DNA from: CAIWHR01 sp963786625 | Lineage (GTDB): Bacteria; Pseudomonadota; Gammaproteobacteria; Burkholderiales; Casimicrobiaceae | Length of the DNA stretch: 64,000 nucleotides | Reading direction: 5' to 3' | Assembly: GCA_963786625.1 (NCBI GenBank) | Contig: CAWAZS010000015.1 | Span: 41,938-105,937 of the forward strand | Part shown: piece after piece, positions 17,957-26,702 of the stretch | How positions within the stretch are numbered: the first letter of the stretch is position 1 | How the letters are laid out: each line of letters starts with the position of its first letter | Position numbers and translations under genes: made by a program | Notes under the pieces: generated by a model | Seen by the model: the letters and a program-made list of their open reading frames with translations, nothing else | What the model was told of the DNA's origin: nothing | Databases searched by the model: none

Positions 17957-18623
17957 CGAGCGCGAGGAACGAGAGCTTGCCGGTCGTGCGGGCCTCGGGC
18001 GGGACCTTCGGCCGCTTCTCGATCGCCACGATGCTGTCGTAGAACGTGAGCGACCACGCCGAGCGCGCGAACGCGGTCTTCTCCCGGTCGGCCCACTCGC
18101 GGACGTGCCACGCGTTGAGCTGGTCGGCCAGGCGCTTGCTGAACTCGACGAACGAACCGGGCGCGGACAGTCCGCCCCCGTATTCCGGCCAGTAGCTCGT
18201 GTGCGTGTCCTCGACGAGATACACGCCGTCCTCCGCCACCGCGTCGAACAGCTCCTCGAACGTCGTGATCTGCTGCTCCATCGAATGGCCGCCGTCGTCG
18301 AGCAGGATGTCGATCCGGGGATACCGGGCGCGGAGCTCGCGCAGGAACGCGCGATCCGACTGATCGCCGATGACGATGTCGACCCGGTCACCGGCGAACT
18401 TGCGCGCGCGGGGGTTGATGTCGACGCCGACCAGCTGCACACCCGGTCCGAAATACGATTTCCACATCCCGAGCGAGCCGCCGTGGTAGACGCCGATCTC
18501 GACCATCACGATCTCGCGTCCGCGGAAGCGCGAGAAGTGCCGGTCGTAGACATCGAAATAATGGAACCACTTGTTGAGCAGCGCGCCCCGGTTGCGCAGG
18601 AAGTAGTCTTCGAGCGGGTTCAT
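17949..18623 (-). CDS. Class I SAM-dependent methyltransferase (CmcI/macrocin-O-methyltransferase-like)
   Basis: An intact 224-residue methyltransferase of the family that includes CmcI and MycE-type sugar O-methyltransferases. The SAM-binding motif I is VEIGVYHGGSLGMWKSYFGP (about residues 41-60), followed by the acidic VGVDINPR. DILLDDGGHSMEQQ holds the metal/substrate-side acidic and histidine residues of the family. It starts the leftward glycan cluster and overlaps the next gene. A likely role is methylating a sugar of a surface polysaccharide; the substrate cannot be told from sequence. Confidence 0.78.
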   Translation of the reverse strand: MNPLEDYFLRNRGALLNKWFHYFDVYDRHFSRFRGREIVMVEIGVYHGGSLGMWKSYFGPGVQLVGVDINPRARKFAGDRVDIVIGDQSDRAFLRELRARYPRIDILLDDGGHSMEQQITTFEELFDAVAEDGVYLVEDTHTSYWPEYGGGLSAPGSFVEFSKRLADQLNAWHVREWADREKTAFARSAWSLTFYDSIVAIEKRPKVPPEARTTGKLSFLALDE

Positions 18624-18710
18624 GAGGTCACGCGATCCCTTGCCGGCGCAGACGGGCCTCCGACGGCGCGCGTGCCGCGGGCAGCGCTCGCGTCGGCGAT
18701 CCGGGCAGGC

Positions 18711-20078
18711 TCAATAGCTTCCGGCGTTGGCGAAGTTCTCGAACCGGGTGTACTCGCCGAGGAAGGTGAGACGCACCGTGCCGATCGGTCCGTTGCGCTG
18801 CTTGCCGACGATGATCTCGGCCACGCCCTTTTCCTGCGTGTCCGGGTTGTACACTTCGTCGCGGTAGATGAACAGGATCACGTCCGCATCCTGCTCGATC
18901 GCCCCCGATTCGCGCAGATCCGACATCACGGGCCGCTTGTTCGGCCGCTGCTCGAGCGAGCGGTTGAGCTGCGACAGCGCGACGACCGGGACCTTGAGCT
19001 CCTTCGCGAGCGACTTCATCGCCCGCGAGATCTCCGAGATCTCGGTCGCCCGGTTCTCGCCCTGCGACGAGGCCTGCATCAGCTGCAGGTAGTCGACGAT
19101 GACCAGACCGAGCTTGCCGTAGGTCTTGGCGAGCCGCCGCGCCCGCGAGCGCACTTCGATCGCGTTGAGCGCCGGCGTCTCGTCGATGAGGATCGGCGCC
19201 TCCGACAGACGGCCGAGCGCGGAGGACAGCTTGTCCCAGTCCTCGGCCGCGAGCCGCCCGGTGCGCAGCTTGTGCTGGTCGAGGCGGCCGACGGAGCCGA
19301 TCATCCGCAGCGCGAGCTGCGAGGCGCCCATTTCCATCGAAAAGACGGCAACGGGCAGCTTCGCGTCCAGCGCGACGTGCTCGCCGATGTTGAGCGCGAG
19401 GCTCGTCTTGCCCATCGACGGACGGCCGGCGATGATCACCAGATCGCCGGGCTGAAAGCCGGACGTCATCCGGTCGAGGTCCGAATAACCCGTCGCCACG
19501 CCCGTCACGTCCGACGGGTCGTCGCGGTTGTAGAGGGTCTCGATCCGTTCGACGACGCCGGGAAGCAGCTGTCCGATCTCGGTGTACTGCCGCGCGCCGC
19601 GCTCGCCCTGCTCGGCGATGTGCAGCACCCTGGCCTCGGCCTGGTCGAGAATCTCCTTGGCACTGCGCCCGAGCGGGTTGTACGCCGAATCGGCGATTTC
19701 GCCGGCGGTCCCGGCCAGCTGGCGCAGGATCGAGCGGTCGCGCACGATCTGCGCGTAGTGGCGGATGTTGGCGGCGGTCGGCACGTTCTGCACCAGCGCG
19801 CCGAGATACGCGAGGCCGCCGATGTAGTCGAGCTTCTGTACCGATGCGAGCGACTCGGAGACGGTCACCACGTCGGCCGGCTTGTTCTCGGCGACGAGCT
19901 TGACGATGTGCGCGTAGATGAGCCGGTGCGCATCGCTGTAGAAGTCGGCGGCGGCGACGATGTCGCCCACCTTGTCGACGGCATCGTTGTCGAGCAGGAG
20001 TCCGCCGAGCACCGACTGCTCTGCCTCCAGCGAATGGGGAGGAAGCTTCAGGCCGTCGAGTTGCGGATCGTCGGGCAT
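18711..20078 (-). CDS. dnaB: Replicative DNA helicase DnaB
   Basis: An intact 455-residue DnaB, the hexameric helicase that unwinds DNA at the fork and recruits primase. The N-terminal domain starts LKLPPHSLEAEQSVLGGLLL. The RecA-like domain has Walker A GRPSMGKTS, Walker B around LVIVDYLQLM, and the C-terminal DLRESGAIEQDADVILFIYR with the arginine-finger region. No intein is present. It follows rplI by about 200 bases in the conserved order rpsF-priB-rpsR-rplI-dnaB. Confidence 0.98.
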   Translation of the reverse strand: MPDDPQLDGLKLPPHSLEAEQSVLGGLLLDNDAVDKVGDIVAAADFYSDAHRLIYAHIVKLVAENKPADVVTVSESLASVQKLDYIGGLAYLGALVQNVPTAANIRHYAQIVRDRSILRQLAGTAGEIADSAYNPLGRSAKEILDQAEARVLHIAEQGERGARQYTEIGQLLPGVVERIETLYNRDDPSDVTGVATGYSDLDRMTSGFQPGDLVIIAGRPSMGKTSLALNIGEHVALDAKLPVAVFSMEMGASQLALRMIGSVGRLDQHKLRTGRLAAEDWDKLSSALGRLSEAPILIDETPALNAIEVRSRARRLAKTYGKLGLVIVDYLQLMQASSQGENRATEISEISRAMKSLAKELKVPVVALSQLNRSLEQRPNKRPVMSDLRESGAIEQDADVILFIYRDEVYNPDTQEKGVAEIIVGKQRNGPIGTVRLTFLGEYTRFENFANAGSY

Positions 20079-20280
20079 CGAATGCGGTCGGCCCCGGATT
20101 TCAAGCTGTCGATTCTAACAGGCCGTGGCCGGTCGTCCGGTCAGCCAAATCGGGCGATCCGCGTCGCGCCGGGAAGTGCATCTCCCGCGAAGCCCGGGGC
20201 GTCGGCACGGCGGCACGCCGAACGCCGCACGCCGCACCGCGCCACGCCACGGACGACCATGGCGGGCGTGCTGGCGTGGT

Positions 20281-20742
20281 TCAGCCGGCGACCGCCGTCT
20301 CGCCGATCACGGTCACCGTGATGTTCGCCGTCACGTCGAGGTACAGCGCGATGACGAGCGGGAAATCGCCGACGCGCTTGAGCGGGCCCTCCGGCATGCG
20401 GACCGCAGCCTTCTCGACGCTGAAGCCCTGGGCGTTCAGCGCCTCGACGATGTCGACGTTGGTGACCGAGCCGAACAGCCGGCCGTCGACGCCGGCCTTC
20501 TGCGTGATCTTCACCACCATGCCCTCGAGCTTCGTCGCCTGCTCCTGCGCGGCAGCGAGCTTCTGCCCGGCGATGCGCTCGAGCTCGGCACGCTTCTCCT
20601 CGAGGAGCTTGATGTTCTCCGGCGTGGCGCGCTTCGCCTTCCCCTGCGGGATCAGGTAGTTGCGGGCATAGCCTTGCTTGACCTTGACCACCTCGCCGAG
20701 GTCGCCGACGTTGACCACTTTTTCGAGCAGGATGATTTGCAT
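20281..20742 (-). CDS. rplI: 50S ribosomal protein L9
   Basis: Full-length L9, 153 residues, starting MQIILLEKVVNVGDLGEVVK with the conserved KQGYARNYLIPQGKA RNA-binding segment, a long connecting helix (about residues 42-75) and the C-terminal domain. It follows rpsR by 13 bases. The roughly 200 bases downstream, before dnaB, contain nothing I recognise. Confidence 0.98.
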   Translation of the reverse strand: MQIILLEKVVNVGDLGEVVKVKQGYARNYLIPQGKAKRATPENIKLLEEKRAELERIAGQKLAAAQEQATKLEGMVVKITQKAGVDGRLFGSVTNVDIVEALNAQGFSVEKAAVRMPEGPLKRVGDFPLVIALYLDVTANITVTVIGETAVAG

Positions 20743-20755
20743 CGTGGTCTCCGGG

Positions 20756-21037
20756 TCAGTGCAGGTCGGTGTACGGCAGCAGCGCGAGGAAGCGAGCGCG
20801 CTTCACGGCCACCGAGAGCTGGCGCTGGTAGCGCGCCTTGGTGCCGGTGATCCGCGCCGGCATGATCTTGCCGTTTTCCTGGATGAAGTCCTTGAGGACC
20901 TCGACGTCCTTGAAGTCGATCGACTTCACGCCTTCGGCGGTGAAGCGGCAGAACTTCTTGCGCTTGAACAGGTTGTTCCCGCGCTCGCGCTTCTTGCCAT
21001 CCTTCTTCTTGCCAAACCTGCTGGTCGGACGGGGCAT
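20756..21037 (-). CDS. rpsR: 30S ribosomal protein S18
   Basis: S18 of 93 residues. The core (CRFTAEGVKSIDFKD, ITGTKARYQRQL, VKRARFLALLPYTD) is standard. The N-terminal basic extension (RFGKKKDGKKRERGNNLFKR) makes it longer than the 75-residue E. coli protein; as far as I know such a long form is typical of Betaproteobacteria. S18 pairs with S6 in the ribosome, and the two genes lie in one operon here, with priB between. Confidence 0.97.
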   Translation of the reverse strand: MPRPTSRFGKKKDGKKRERGNNLFKRKKFCRFTAEGVKSIDFKDVEVLKDFIQENGKIMPARITGTKARYQRQLSVAVKRARFLALLPYTDLH

Positions 21038-21038
21038 G

Positions 21039-21359
21039 TCAGTTTCCTTCCAATGCGTTGTCTAGTGATTCGAATTCATCGATGTGGAGCGCGAGCGTCG
21101 TTCCGGTGCGGTAGCGGCGGGCGACGAACCCCTTGCAGCGCAGCGGTGATCCGGTCGGGACCCGGGACAGCGCGATCGCCGGCGCTCCGAACGCCACCGC
21201 CGCAAGTTCGCAATCGACTTTCCGCTCGCCCCCGGCTTCCCGCTGCACCGATGCGTGTCGCAACACGCATTCCAGCGCCGGGACTCCGGCCGGGGTGTAG
21301 CGCAGGTCGCCGCGTTCGGCGAGCGTGGCGTCGAGCGTCAGCCGGTTTGCGCCGGGCAC
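21039..21359 (-). CDS. priB: Primosomal replication protein N (PriB)
   Basis: A 106-residue single OB-fold protein. PriB binds single-stranded DNA and PriA during replication restart. The strands NRLTLDATLAERGDLRYTPAG and GVPALECVLRHAS, and the position between rpsF and rpsR, are characteristic. The stop is one base before the rpsR start, so the genes are translationally coupled. Its presence supports a beta- or gammaproteobacterial origin. Confidence 0.95.
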   Translation of the reverse strand: MPGANRLTLDATLAERGDLRYTPAGVPALECVLRHASVQREAGGERKVDCELAAVAFGAPAIALSRVPTGSPLRCKGFVARRYRTGTTLALHIDEFESLDNALEGN

Positions 21360-21392
21360 CTGGCTCTTCGCTTCGCGCGCGTCACTCCCGCG

Positions 21393-21896
21393 TTACGCTG
21401 TCGCCGCAGGCGTCGCCGGCGTGACGTCCGCCGGAGCTTCGGCCGCCGGCCTCGGGCCGCGATCGCCACGGTCGCCGCGATCACCACGGTCGCCGCGATC
21501 ACCACGGTCGCCGCGATCACCACGGTCGCCACGATCGCCACGGTCGCCACGGTCGCCGTCGCGCGCCGACTTCGGCTTCTCCTCGCGCATCATCGGCGAC
21601 GGCGTCATGACCGCCTCGTCCATCGCCACGACGAGATGCCGCAGCACCGCGTCGTTGAACTTGAACGCATGCTGGAGCTCGTCCAGGGTCTCCTGGTCGA
21701 CCTCGACGTTCATCAGCACGTAGTGCGCCTTGTGGACCTTGGCGATCGGATAGGCGAGCTGGCGCCGGCCCCAGTCCTCGAGGCGATGAATCCGCCCGTT
21801 CTTGCCGGTGATGGTCGTGCGATAACGCTCGATCATCGCGGGCACCTGCTCGCTCTGATCGGGATGCACGATGAAAACCACTTCGTAGTGACGCAT
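21393..21896 (-). CDS. rpsF: 30S ribosomal protein S6 with DRG-repeat tail
   Basis: S6, starting MRHYEVVFIVHPDQSEQVPA. I chose the ATG at 21896 because the reverse complement of 21905-21910 is AAGGAG and the family begins with this methionine. The body of about 110 residues is normal and includes the S18-contact region. After it comes an acidic/basic low-complexity tail with eleven Asp-Arg-Gly repeats and then a Pro/Ala end, giving 167 residues where about 125-135 is usual. It is the first gene of the rpsF-priB-rpsR-rplI operon. Confidence 0.97.
   Translation of the reverse strand: MRHYEVVFIVHPDQSEQVPAMIERYRTTITGKNGRIHRLEDWGRRQLAYPIAKVHKAHYVLMNVEVDQETLDELQHAFKFNDAVLRHLVVAMDEAVMTPSPMMREEKPKSARDGDRGDRGDRGDRGDRGDRGDRGDRGDRGDRGDRGPRPAAEAPADVTPATPAATA
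21456..21554 (-). repeat. Eleven 9-base tandem repeats coding Asp-Arg-Gly
   Basis: Eleven consecutive in-frame 9-base units encode DRG. The central part has an 18-base higher-order period, with the GATCGCGGC form alternating with the GACCGTGGT form. Synonymous differences between units show some age or selection. The array lies within rpsF, near its 3' end. Slippage here would change tail length in steps of three residues without breaking the frame. Confidence 0.95.
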
Positions 21897-21930
21897 GCAG
21901 AGCACTCCTTCTGGTCGTGATTGGGCGATC

Positions 21931-21962
21931 GCCGGAGGACGGCGTCGCCGGGCGGCCTCCCC
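21931..21962 (-). promoter_or_regulatory. Candidate S6:S18-binding leader of rpsF mRNA
   Basis: Read on the minus strand, GGAGG and CCTCC pair across CCG and an inner CGGC-GAC-GCCG hairpin, about 35-65 bases before the rpsF start. A bulged CCG next to a stem is the hallmark of the known proteobacterial leader that binds the S6:S18 complex and represses the operon. The match is by eye and the stem is GC-rich, so chance pairing is possible. Confidence 0.4.
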
Positions 21963-22111
21963 CGTCTGCAAGGGGGTGAGGCAAGGGAATCGGGAAGTCT
22001 AACGGATTTCTCTCTCCAAAACAAGCGCATAGCCTTCGGCGGCGGCACCGCGGCCTGCGGCATGGCCCGTCCCGGACCCCACGGGGCCCCGTCGTGGCGT
22101 ACGCAGCGGCG

Positions 22112-23204
22112 TCAACCGCCCGCGACCTGCGCGAGCGCCAGCTCGCGCTCGGCCTTCGGCAGCGCCGCGAGCGCCTTCACCCGGTCGTAGAAGCGCGGCA
22201 GGTCGCCGCCCTCCGCGGCCAGCAACGCCTTGAATCGTGGGACCCGATCGGCGTAGAGCCCGGCGGCGGCGATGCCGGCGTTGTTGGCTCCGCCGGCGAA
22301 CCAGCGATCGAACGCAGGAACCCCGTCGGCTGCCGCCTTCTGCCGCTCGTACTCGGCGCGCAGGGCGGCGAACGCGGCGGCCTTGCCGGCCCGCTTCGCG
22401 TCGTCGGTCGCGGACCCGGCGTACAGCGCCGCCAGCCGCTCGCGCGTCGCCGCGATCATCGCGCGGAACGCGGCGCGAAGCCGGCGCCCGCGCTCGGCGT
22501 CGGCATCCAGCTCGGCCGCTGCCGCGCTGTCCGCGCTTCGCACGCTCGGCGGCGAGCCACCGCTCGGTGCCCGCCTCCTCGACCGTCGTCGCGAACGACT
22601 CGTTGAACGACGTATCGTCCTTGACGTACACGACCTGATGCGCGAGCTCGTGAAAGACCAGCCGCGCGAGCTCCACCTCGCGGTAACGGACGAACGTGGA
22701 CAGGACCGGGTCGTCGAAATACCCGAGCGTCGAGTACGCCGGCACGCCGCTCACGTGCACGTCGTCGCCGCTCGCGGCCACCCGCGCCGCTTCGGCACGC
22801 GCGTCGCCTTCCGCGAAATAGCCGCGGTACGCGACGCAGCCGGCCACCGGAAAGCACCATTGCCGGGGCTCGAGCGACAGCTCCGGGGCGGCGAACACGT
22901 TCCACACCACGTACGGCCGGCCGAGGTCGGCGTAGGTCGTGTAGCTGCGATTGTCCGGCAGGCCGAGCTCGCGCGTGGCGAACGCCCGTATCGCCTGCAC
23001 CCGCTCGAGCCTCGCCCTGAGCGCCGCATCGGGCGTCGTCTCGACGACCTCGGCAATCGGCTTGGCGCGAGAAAGGAGCTCGGCCTGCCCGGCGATACCC
23101 TGCCAGTAGAACTCGATGTCCGAGCAGCCGGCGAGGCCGAGCGCCGCGGCCGCCGCCATGGCAGTCGCGACGACCGGGGCGATGCGCCGGCGACGCGCCG
23201 TCAT
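22112..23204 (-). CDS. Predicted zinc aminopeptidase lipoprotein, COG4324 type (frame broken once)
   Basis: A putative metallo-aminopeptidase. The signal sequence ends at the lipobox LGLAGC. The protein has the family's typical early FYWQGIAGQAELLSRA region and the zinc motif HELAHQ (HExxH) in ELARLVFHELAHQVVYVKDD, with a downstream NESFATTVEEAG supplying the third ligand region. A one-base insertion near 22545 shifts the frame; the last 140 residues (FRAMIAATRERLAALYA onward) continue the family. The start at 23204 overlaps the stop of the upstream aminotransferase gene (ATGA), so the two form a leftward operon. The substrate is unknown. Confidence 0.82.
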
Positions 23205-24385
23205 CGGTTGCGCAGGTGGCGCCGCAGACGATCGACGCCGTCCTCGAGCTTCGCCATCTCGATCGTGTAGGCAAAGCGCACGTGCGCCGCCGCCCGATGG
23301 CGGCCGAAGTCGATGCCGGGCGTGATCGCCACGCCCGCGGCCTCGAGCACGTCGCGACAGAATGCCTGACTGTCGGCGGCGAATCGCGAGCTGTCCGCGT
23401 ACACGAAGAAGCCCCCGGTCGGCGTCACCGGGATGCCGAATCCCAGCTCGCGCAGCGCCGGCACGAGGAAATCGCGGCGGTCGCGGAACGCCCGCCGACG
23501 CTCCTCCAGCAGCGCCAGGGTCGCCGGCTGGAAGCACGCGAGGGCCGCGCGCTGCGACACGGTTGCCGGCGAGATGTACAGGTTCTGCGCGATCTTCTCG
23601 AGGTCGCGGACATGGCGCTCCGGTGCGATGATCCAGCCCAGCCGCCAGCCGGTCATGTTGAAATACTTGGAGAAGCTGGAGATCACGAACAGATCGTCCG
23701 CGTGTCCGCTGGCGATGGTCAGCACCGATTGCGGCTCCGCACCGTAGGTCAGGCCGAGATAGATCTCGTCGACGATGAGCCGCCCTTCCAGCCGGGCGAC
23801 GGTGTCCGCGATGTCGCGCAATTCGGCGGGCGGCACCTGGGTGCCGGTGGGGTTCGACGGGGAGGCGATCAGCACGCCGCGGGTCCGCGGCGACCATGCG
23901 CGCTCGATCAGGTCCGCGGAGAGCTGGTAATTCGTTTCCGGCCCGACCGGAATGCCGACCGGATCGCCTTCGAGGACACGGACGAAATGCCGATTGCACG
24001 GGTATCCCGGGTCGGAAAGCAGGATCCGTTCGTCGCGGTCGACGAGGAGCGCCATCACGAGCAGCAGCCCCGCCGACGAGCCGGCGGTGACGATCACGCG
24101 CTCGGGCGGGATCGTGACGCCGAAGCGATCGGCATAGTGCTGCGCTATGGCCGCGCGCAATTCGGGCAGGCCCAGCGCCGACGTGTAATAGACGCCCCCG
24201 TCGGCGAGTGCCCGCCCGGCGGCGGAGAGGACCTGCGGCGGGGTCGGAAAGTCGGGCTCGCCGATTTCCATGTGCACGACGGTGCGGCCGGCCGCCTCGA
24301 GCGCGCGCGCCGCGGTCTGCACTTCCATGACGTGGAACGGCTCGATCCCGGCGACGCGGGCGGCGGTGGCATTGCGCGGATCCAT
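23201..24385 (-). CDS. Pyridoxal-phosphate aminotransferase, class I/II
   Basis: An intact 394-residue fold-type I aminotransferase. Conserved parts are GEPDFPTPPQV near the start, YYTSALGLPELRAAIA, SPSNPTGT, and the PLP-lysine region SSFSKYFNMTGWRLGW. The late Arg that binds the substrate carboxylate is in AAHVRFAY. It resembles the aspartate/alanine/valine-pyruvate branch; the exact amino donor is not clear. The ATG at 24385 was chosen at the conserved start of the family, about 35 residues before GEPDF. It overlaps the aminopeptidase gene downstream by four bases. Confidence 0.88.
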   Translation of the reverse strand: MDPRNATAARVAGIEPFHVMEVQTAARALEAAGRTVVHMEIGEPDFPTPPQVLSAAGRALADGGVYYTSALGLPELRAAIAQHYADRFGVTIPPERVIVTAGSSAGLLLVMALLVDRDERILLSDPGYPCNRHFVRVLEGDPVGIPVGPETNYQLSADLIERAWSPRTRGVLIASPSNPTGTQVPPAELRDIADTVARLEGRLIVDEIYLGLTYGAEPQSVLTIASGHADDLFVISSFSKYFNMTGWRLGWIIAPERHVRDLEKIAQNLYISPATVSQRAALACFQPATLALLEERRRAFRDRRDFLVPALRELGFGIPVTPTGGFFVYADSSRFAADSQAFCRDVLEAAGVAITPGIDFGRHRAAAHVRFAYTIEMAKLEDGVDRLRRHLRNR

Positions 24386-24427
24386 CGAAGGGGCTAGACC
24401 TTGCGGGGGGAAAAAAGAGGTATGGTA

Positions 24428-24985
24428 ATGCCTTCCGCTCGGCAACCGTCCGCACCCCACGTATCGATCATGTCCGCCGCCAAACGCCTGGCCCTGCACA
24501 CGATCGCGCTGACCGTGCTCGCCCTCGCCTCGGCTCCGGCCGCCGCGGACGTCTACAAGTGCGCCGGCGAGGGCCGTACGCCGGTCTATCAGGAGATGCC
24601 CTGCGCCCCGGGGAAGGAGCTGCGCAATTTCCAGACCGATCCGCCGCCGATCACGATCCTGCCGCCCCAGAGCCGCCCGGGCACGGCGCCCCCCGCCGCG
24701 AAGAGCGCCCCGGCCGCCGAGACCAAGGCCGCCAGCGACGCCAAGCCGGGAAAGTCCGCCATCGCGGCGCGCGACGCGTCGGAGCGCAAGTTCGTTCGCC
24801 TCGGAATGAGCGAGGCGGAAGTTCTCGCCAAGCTCGGCCAGCCCGACATGAGCACGGTGAGCAGGACCGGCGGCGGGGTGCGCTGGACGTACATGCCTGC
24901 TCCGGGCGATCCGGAGACGGTCACCGCGCTGACGCTGGCCAAGGGCACGGTGGTCGACATCGAGCGCAAGGTCGTGAAGAAGTGA
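24428..24985 (+). CDS. Secreted DUF4124 protein with SmpA/BamE-like C-terminus
   Basis: A small secreted protein. The signal peptide (ALTVLALASAPAAA) is followed directly by a DUF4124 motif (DVYKCAGEGRTPVYQEMPC), which has two conserved cysteines and is common in Beta- and Gammaproteobacteria. After a Pro/Ala/Lys linker the C-terminus (RLGMSEAEVLAKLGQPD) resembles the SmpA/OmlA (BamE) fold. The start is uncertain: the ATG at 24428 has AAGAGG seven bases upstream, while the ATG at 24470 gives a more standard signal peptide but no ribosome binding site. The function is unknown; an envelope role is inferred. Confidence 0.8.
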   Translation: MPSARQPSAPHVSIMSAAKRLALHTIALTVLALASAPAAADVYKCAGEGRTPVYQEMPCAPGKELRNFQTDPPPITILPPQSRPGTAPPAAKSAPAAETKAASDAKPGKSAIAARDASERKFVRLGMSEAEVLAKLGQPDMSTVSRTGGGVRWTYMPAPGDPETVTALTLAKGTVVDIERKVVKK

Positions 24986-25016
24986 GGCATCGCCGCAGCC
25001 AGACCGTGACCCGTCC

Positions 25017-25469
25017 GTGCGCGCTCTGATCCAGCGCGTGCGCGAAGCCTCGGTCAGCGTCGACGGCCGCATCGTCGGCGCCATCGGCCCGGGCCTCGTC
25101 GTGCTGGCCGCGATGGCCGCGGACGACGGCGAGGCCGATCGCGACTGGCTCGCGCGCAAGATCGTCGCGCTGCGCATTTTCGATGACGATGACGGCGTGA
25201 TGAACCGCTCCGTCGGCGACGCAGCGGGTGCAATTCTCGCCGTCAGCCAGTTCACGCTCTTCGCGTCGACGAAAAAGGGCAACCGGCCCTCGTGGTCGGG
25301 CGCCGCGCCGCCCGAGCTCGCCCAGCCGAAGTTCGATGCGTTCGTCGCCGCGCTCGAACGGGAACTGGGGAAGGCCGTGGCCACCGGCGTCTTCGGCGCG
25401 GCGATGCAGGTCGCTCTGGTCAACGACGGACCGGTGACGATCTGGCTCGACTCGCGTCAGCGCGAGTGA
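25017..25469 (+). CDS. dtd: D-aminoacyl-tRNA deacylase
   Basis: DTD, 150 residues, hydrolyses D-amino acids mischarged on tRNA in the cytoplasm. Both active-site motifs are present: SQFTLFA (about residues 79-85) and NDGPVT (about residues 138-143), the latter being the cross-subunit Gly-cisPro loop. It begins with GTG at 25017, giving the family's standard MRALIQRVREASVSV start. The following exporter genes are on the same strand after a few bases. Confidence 0.97.
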   Translation: MRALIQRVREASVSVDGRIVGAIGPGLVVLAAMAADDGEADRDWLARKIVALRIFDDDDGVMNRSVGDAAGAILAVSQFTLFASTKKGNRPSWSGAAPPELAQPKFDAFVAALERELGKAVATGVFGAAMQVALVNDGPVTIWLDSRQRE

Positions 25470-25477
25470 CCGCCGCG

Positions 25478-26678
25478 ATGCCTCTCCCGCGTCTTCCGCC
25501 GCGCCGCGCTGATCGCCATCGCCGCCGCCGTCGTCGCGGCCGGCGTCCTGACGTGGGTCGCCGCGCGCGGCAAGGCGGTGGAGATCGCGCGCGTCGAGAG
25601 CGCCAAGTTGCGACAGACGGTCGTTGTCAGCGGCCGGGTGCTGACGCCCGCGAAAGTGGACATCGGCGCGACGATCACCGGTCGCGTGCAGGCCGTCAGG
25701 GTCGACGAAGGCGACCGCGTGCGGGGCGGCGAGGTGCTGATCGAGCTGGAGCGCACCGAGCTCGCGGCGGCGCTGGCGCAGGCGGTCGCGGCCGAGCAGG
25801 CGGCCGTCACGCGAATCGCGCAGTGGCGGGAGGTCGGTTCGCTCACCGCGCGGGAGCAGCTCGCGCAGGCCGAGGCCAACTACCGGAACCTCGAGCGCGA
25901 CACGGCGCGGCAGGAGCAGCTCTACCGGCAGGGCTTCATCGGCGAAGCGCGCGTCGACGAGGCGCGCCGTGCGCTCGCCGTCGCGAAGAGCCAGTACGAG
26001 ACCGCGCGCGCCTCCGCCGCGGCCAATACGGCTGCCGGCGTCGACCGGCGCCTGCTCGACGACCAGCAGGCTCAGGCGCGCGCCGCCCGCGAAACGGCAG
26101 CGGCCAAGCTCGCGCAAACGACGCTCCTTGCGCCGGCCTCCGGCGTCGTGCTCGAGCGCAGCGTCGAACCCGGCGACATCGTGCAGCCCGGCAAACGACT
26201 GCTCGCGCTCGCCCTCGACGGCGACGTCCGGCTCACCGCGCTCATCGACGAGAAGAACCTTGCGCTGCTGCGCGTAGGTCAATCCGCGCTGGTCTCGGCC
26301 GATGCCTACCCGGGTGAGCGGTTCCGCGCCGTGCTGGCGTATCTCTCGCCGGGCGTCGACGTGCAGCGCGGCACCGTCGAGGCGAAGTTCGCGGTTCCGG
26401 AACCGCCGACGTTCCTGCGCTCGGACATGACGGTGTCGATCGACATCGGTGTCGCGGAGCGGGCGGACGTCCTCGTCGTCCCCGCCGCCGCCGTGCGCGA
26501 CCCGCAGTCGCCGGAGCCCTGGGTTCTGCTGGTCCGCGACGGCCGCGCCGTGCGGCAGGCCGTGAAGATGGGGGCGCGCACGGCGACGCAGGTGGAGGTG
26601 CTCTCGGGGCTCGCCGCGGGTGCCGAAGTCGTCGTCTCCACCGGGATCGCGCCCGGCGAGCGCGTGCACGCGCGTTGA
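25478..26678 (+). CDS. HlyD/RND-type periplasmic adaptor (N-terminus frame broken)
   Basis: A membrane-fusion adaptor of an ABC exporter. The part from the GTG at 25578 on is intact: a biotinyl-lipoyl half (GATITGRVQAVRVDEGDRV), a long coiled coil (about nt 25740-26110), the second lipoyl half (LLAPASGVVLERSVEPGDIV) and beta-barrel domains. The membrane anchor (ALIAIAAAVVAAGVLTWVAA) lies upstream of that GTG in the same frame, with no start codon before it. An ATG at 25478 is in another frame, so an indel near 25490 probably broke the true N-terminus. It is followed by a FtsX-type permease and an ATPase. Confidence 0.82.
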
Positions 26679-26702
26679 TCGCGCACCGCCGGGATCGATG
26701 AC

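Noticed and set aside
15044..20321. Long plus-strand frames opposite the glycan cluster and dnaB
   Set aside because: They are antisense shadows; the minus-strand genes show family motifs throughout.
21456..21554. CRISPR-like regular repeat
   Set aside because: The units are 9 bases without spacers and lie in frame in rpsF; this is a coding tandem repeat.
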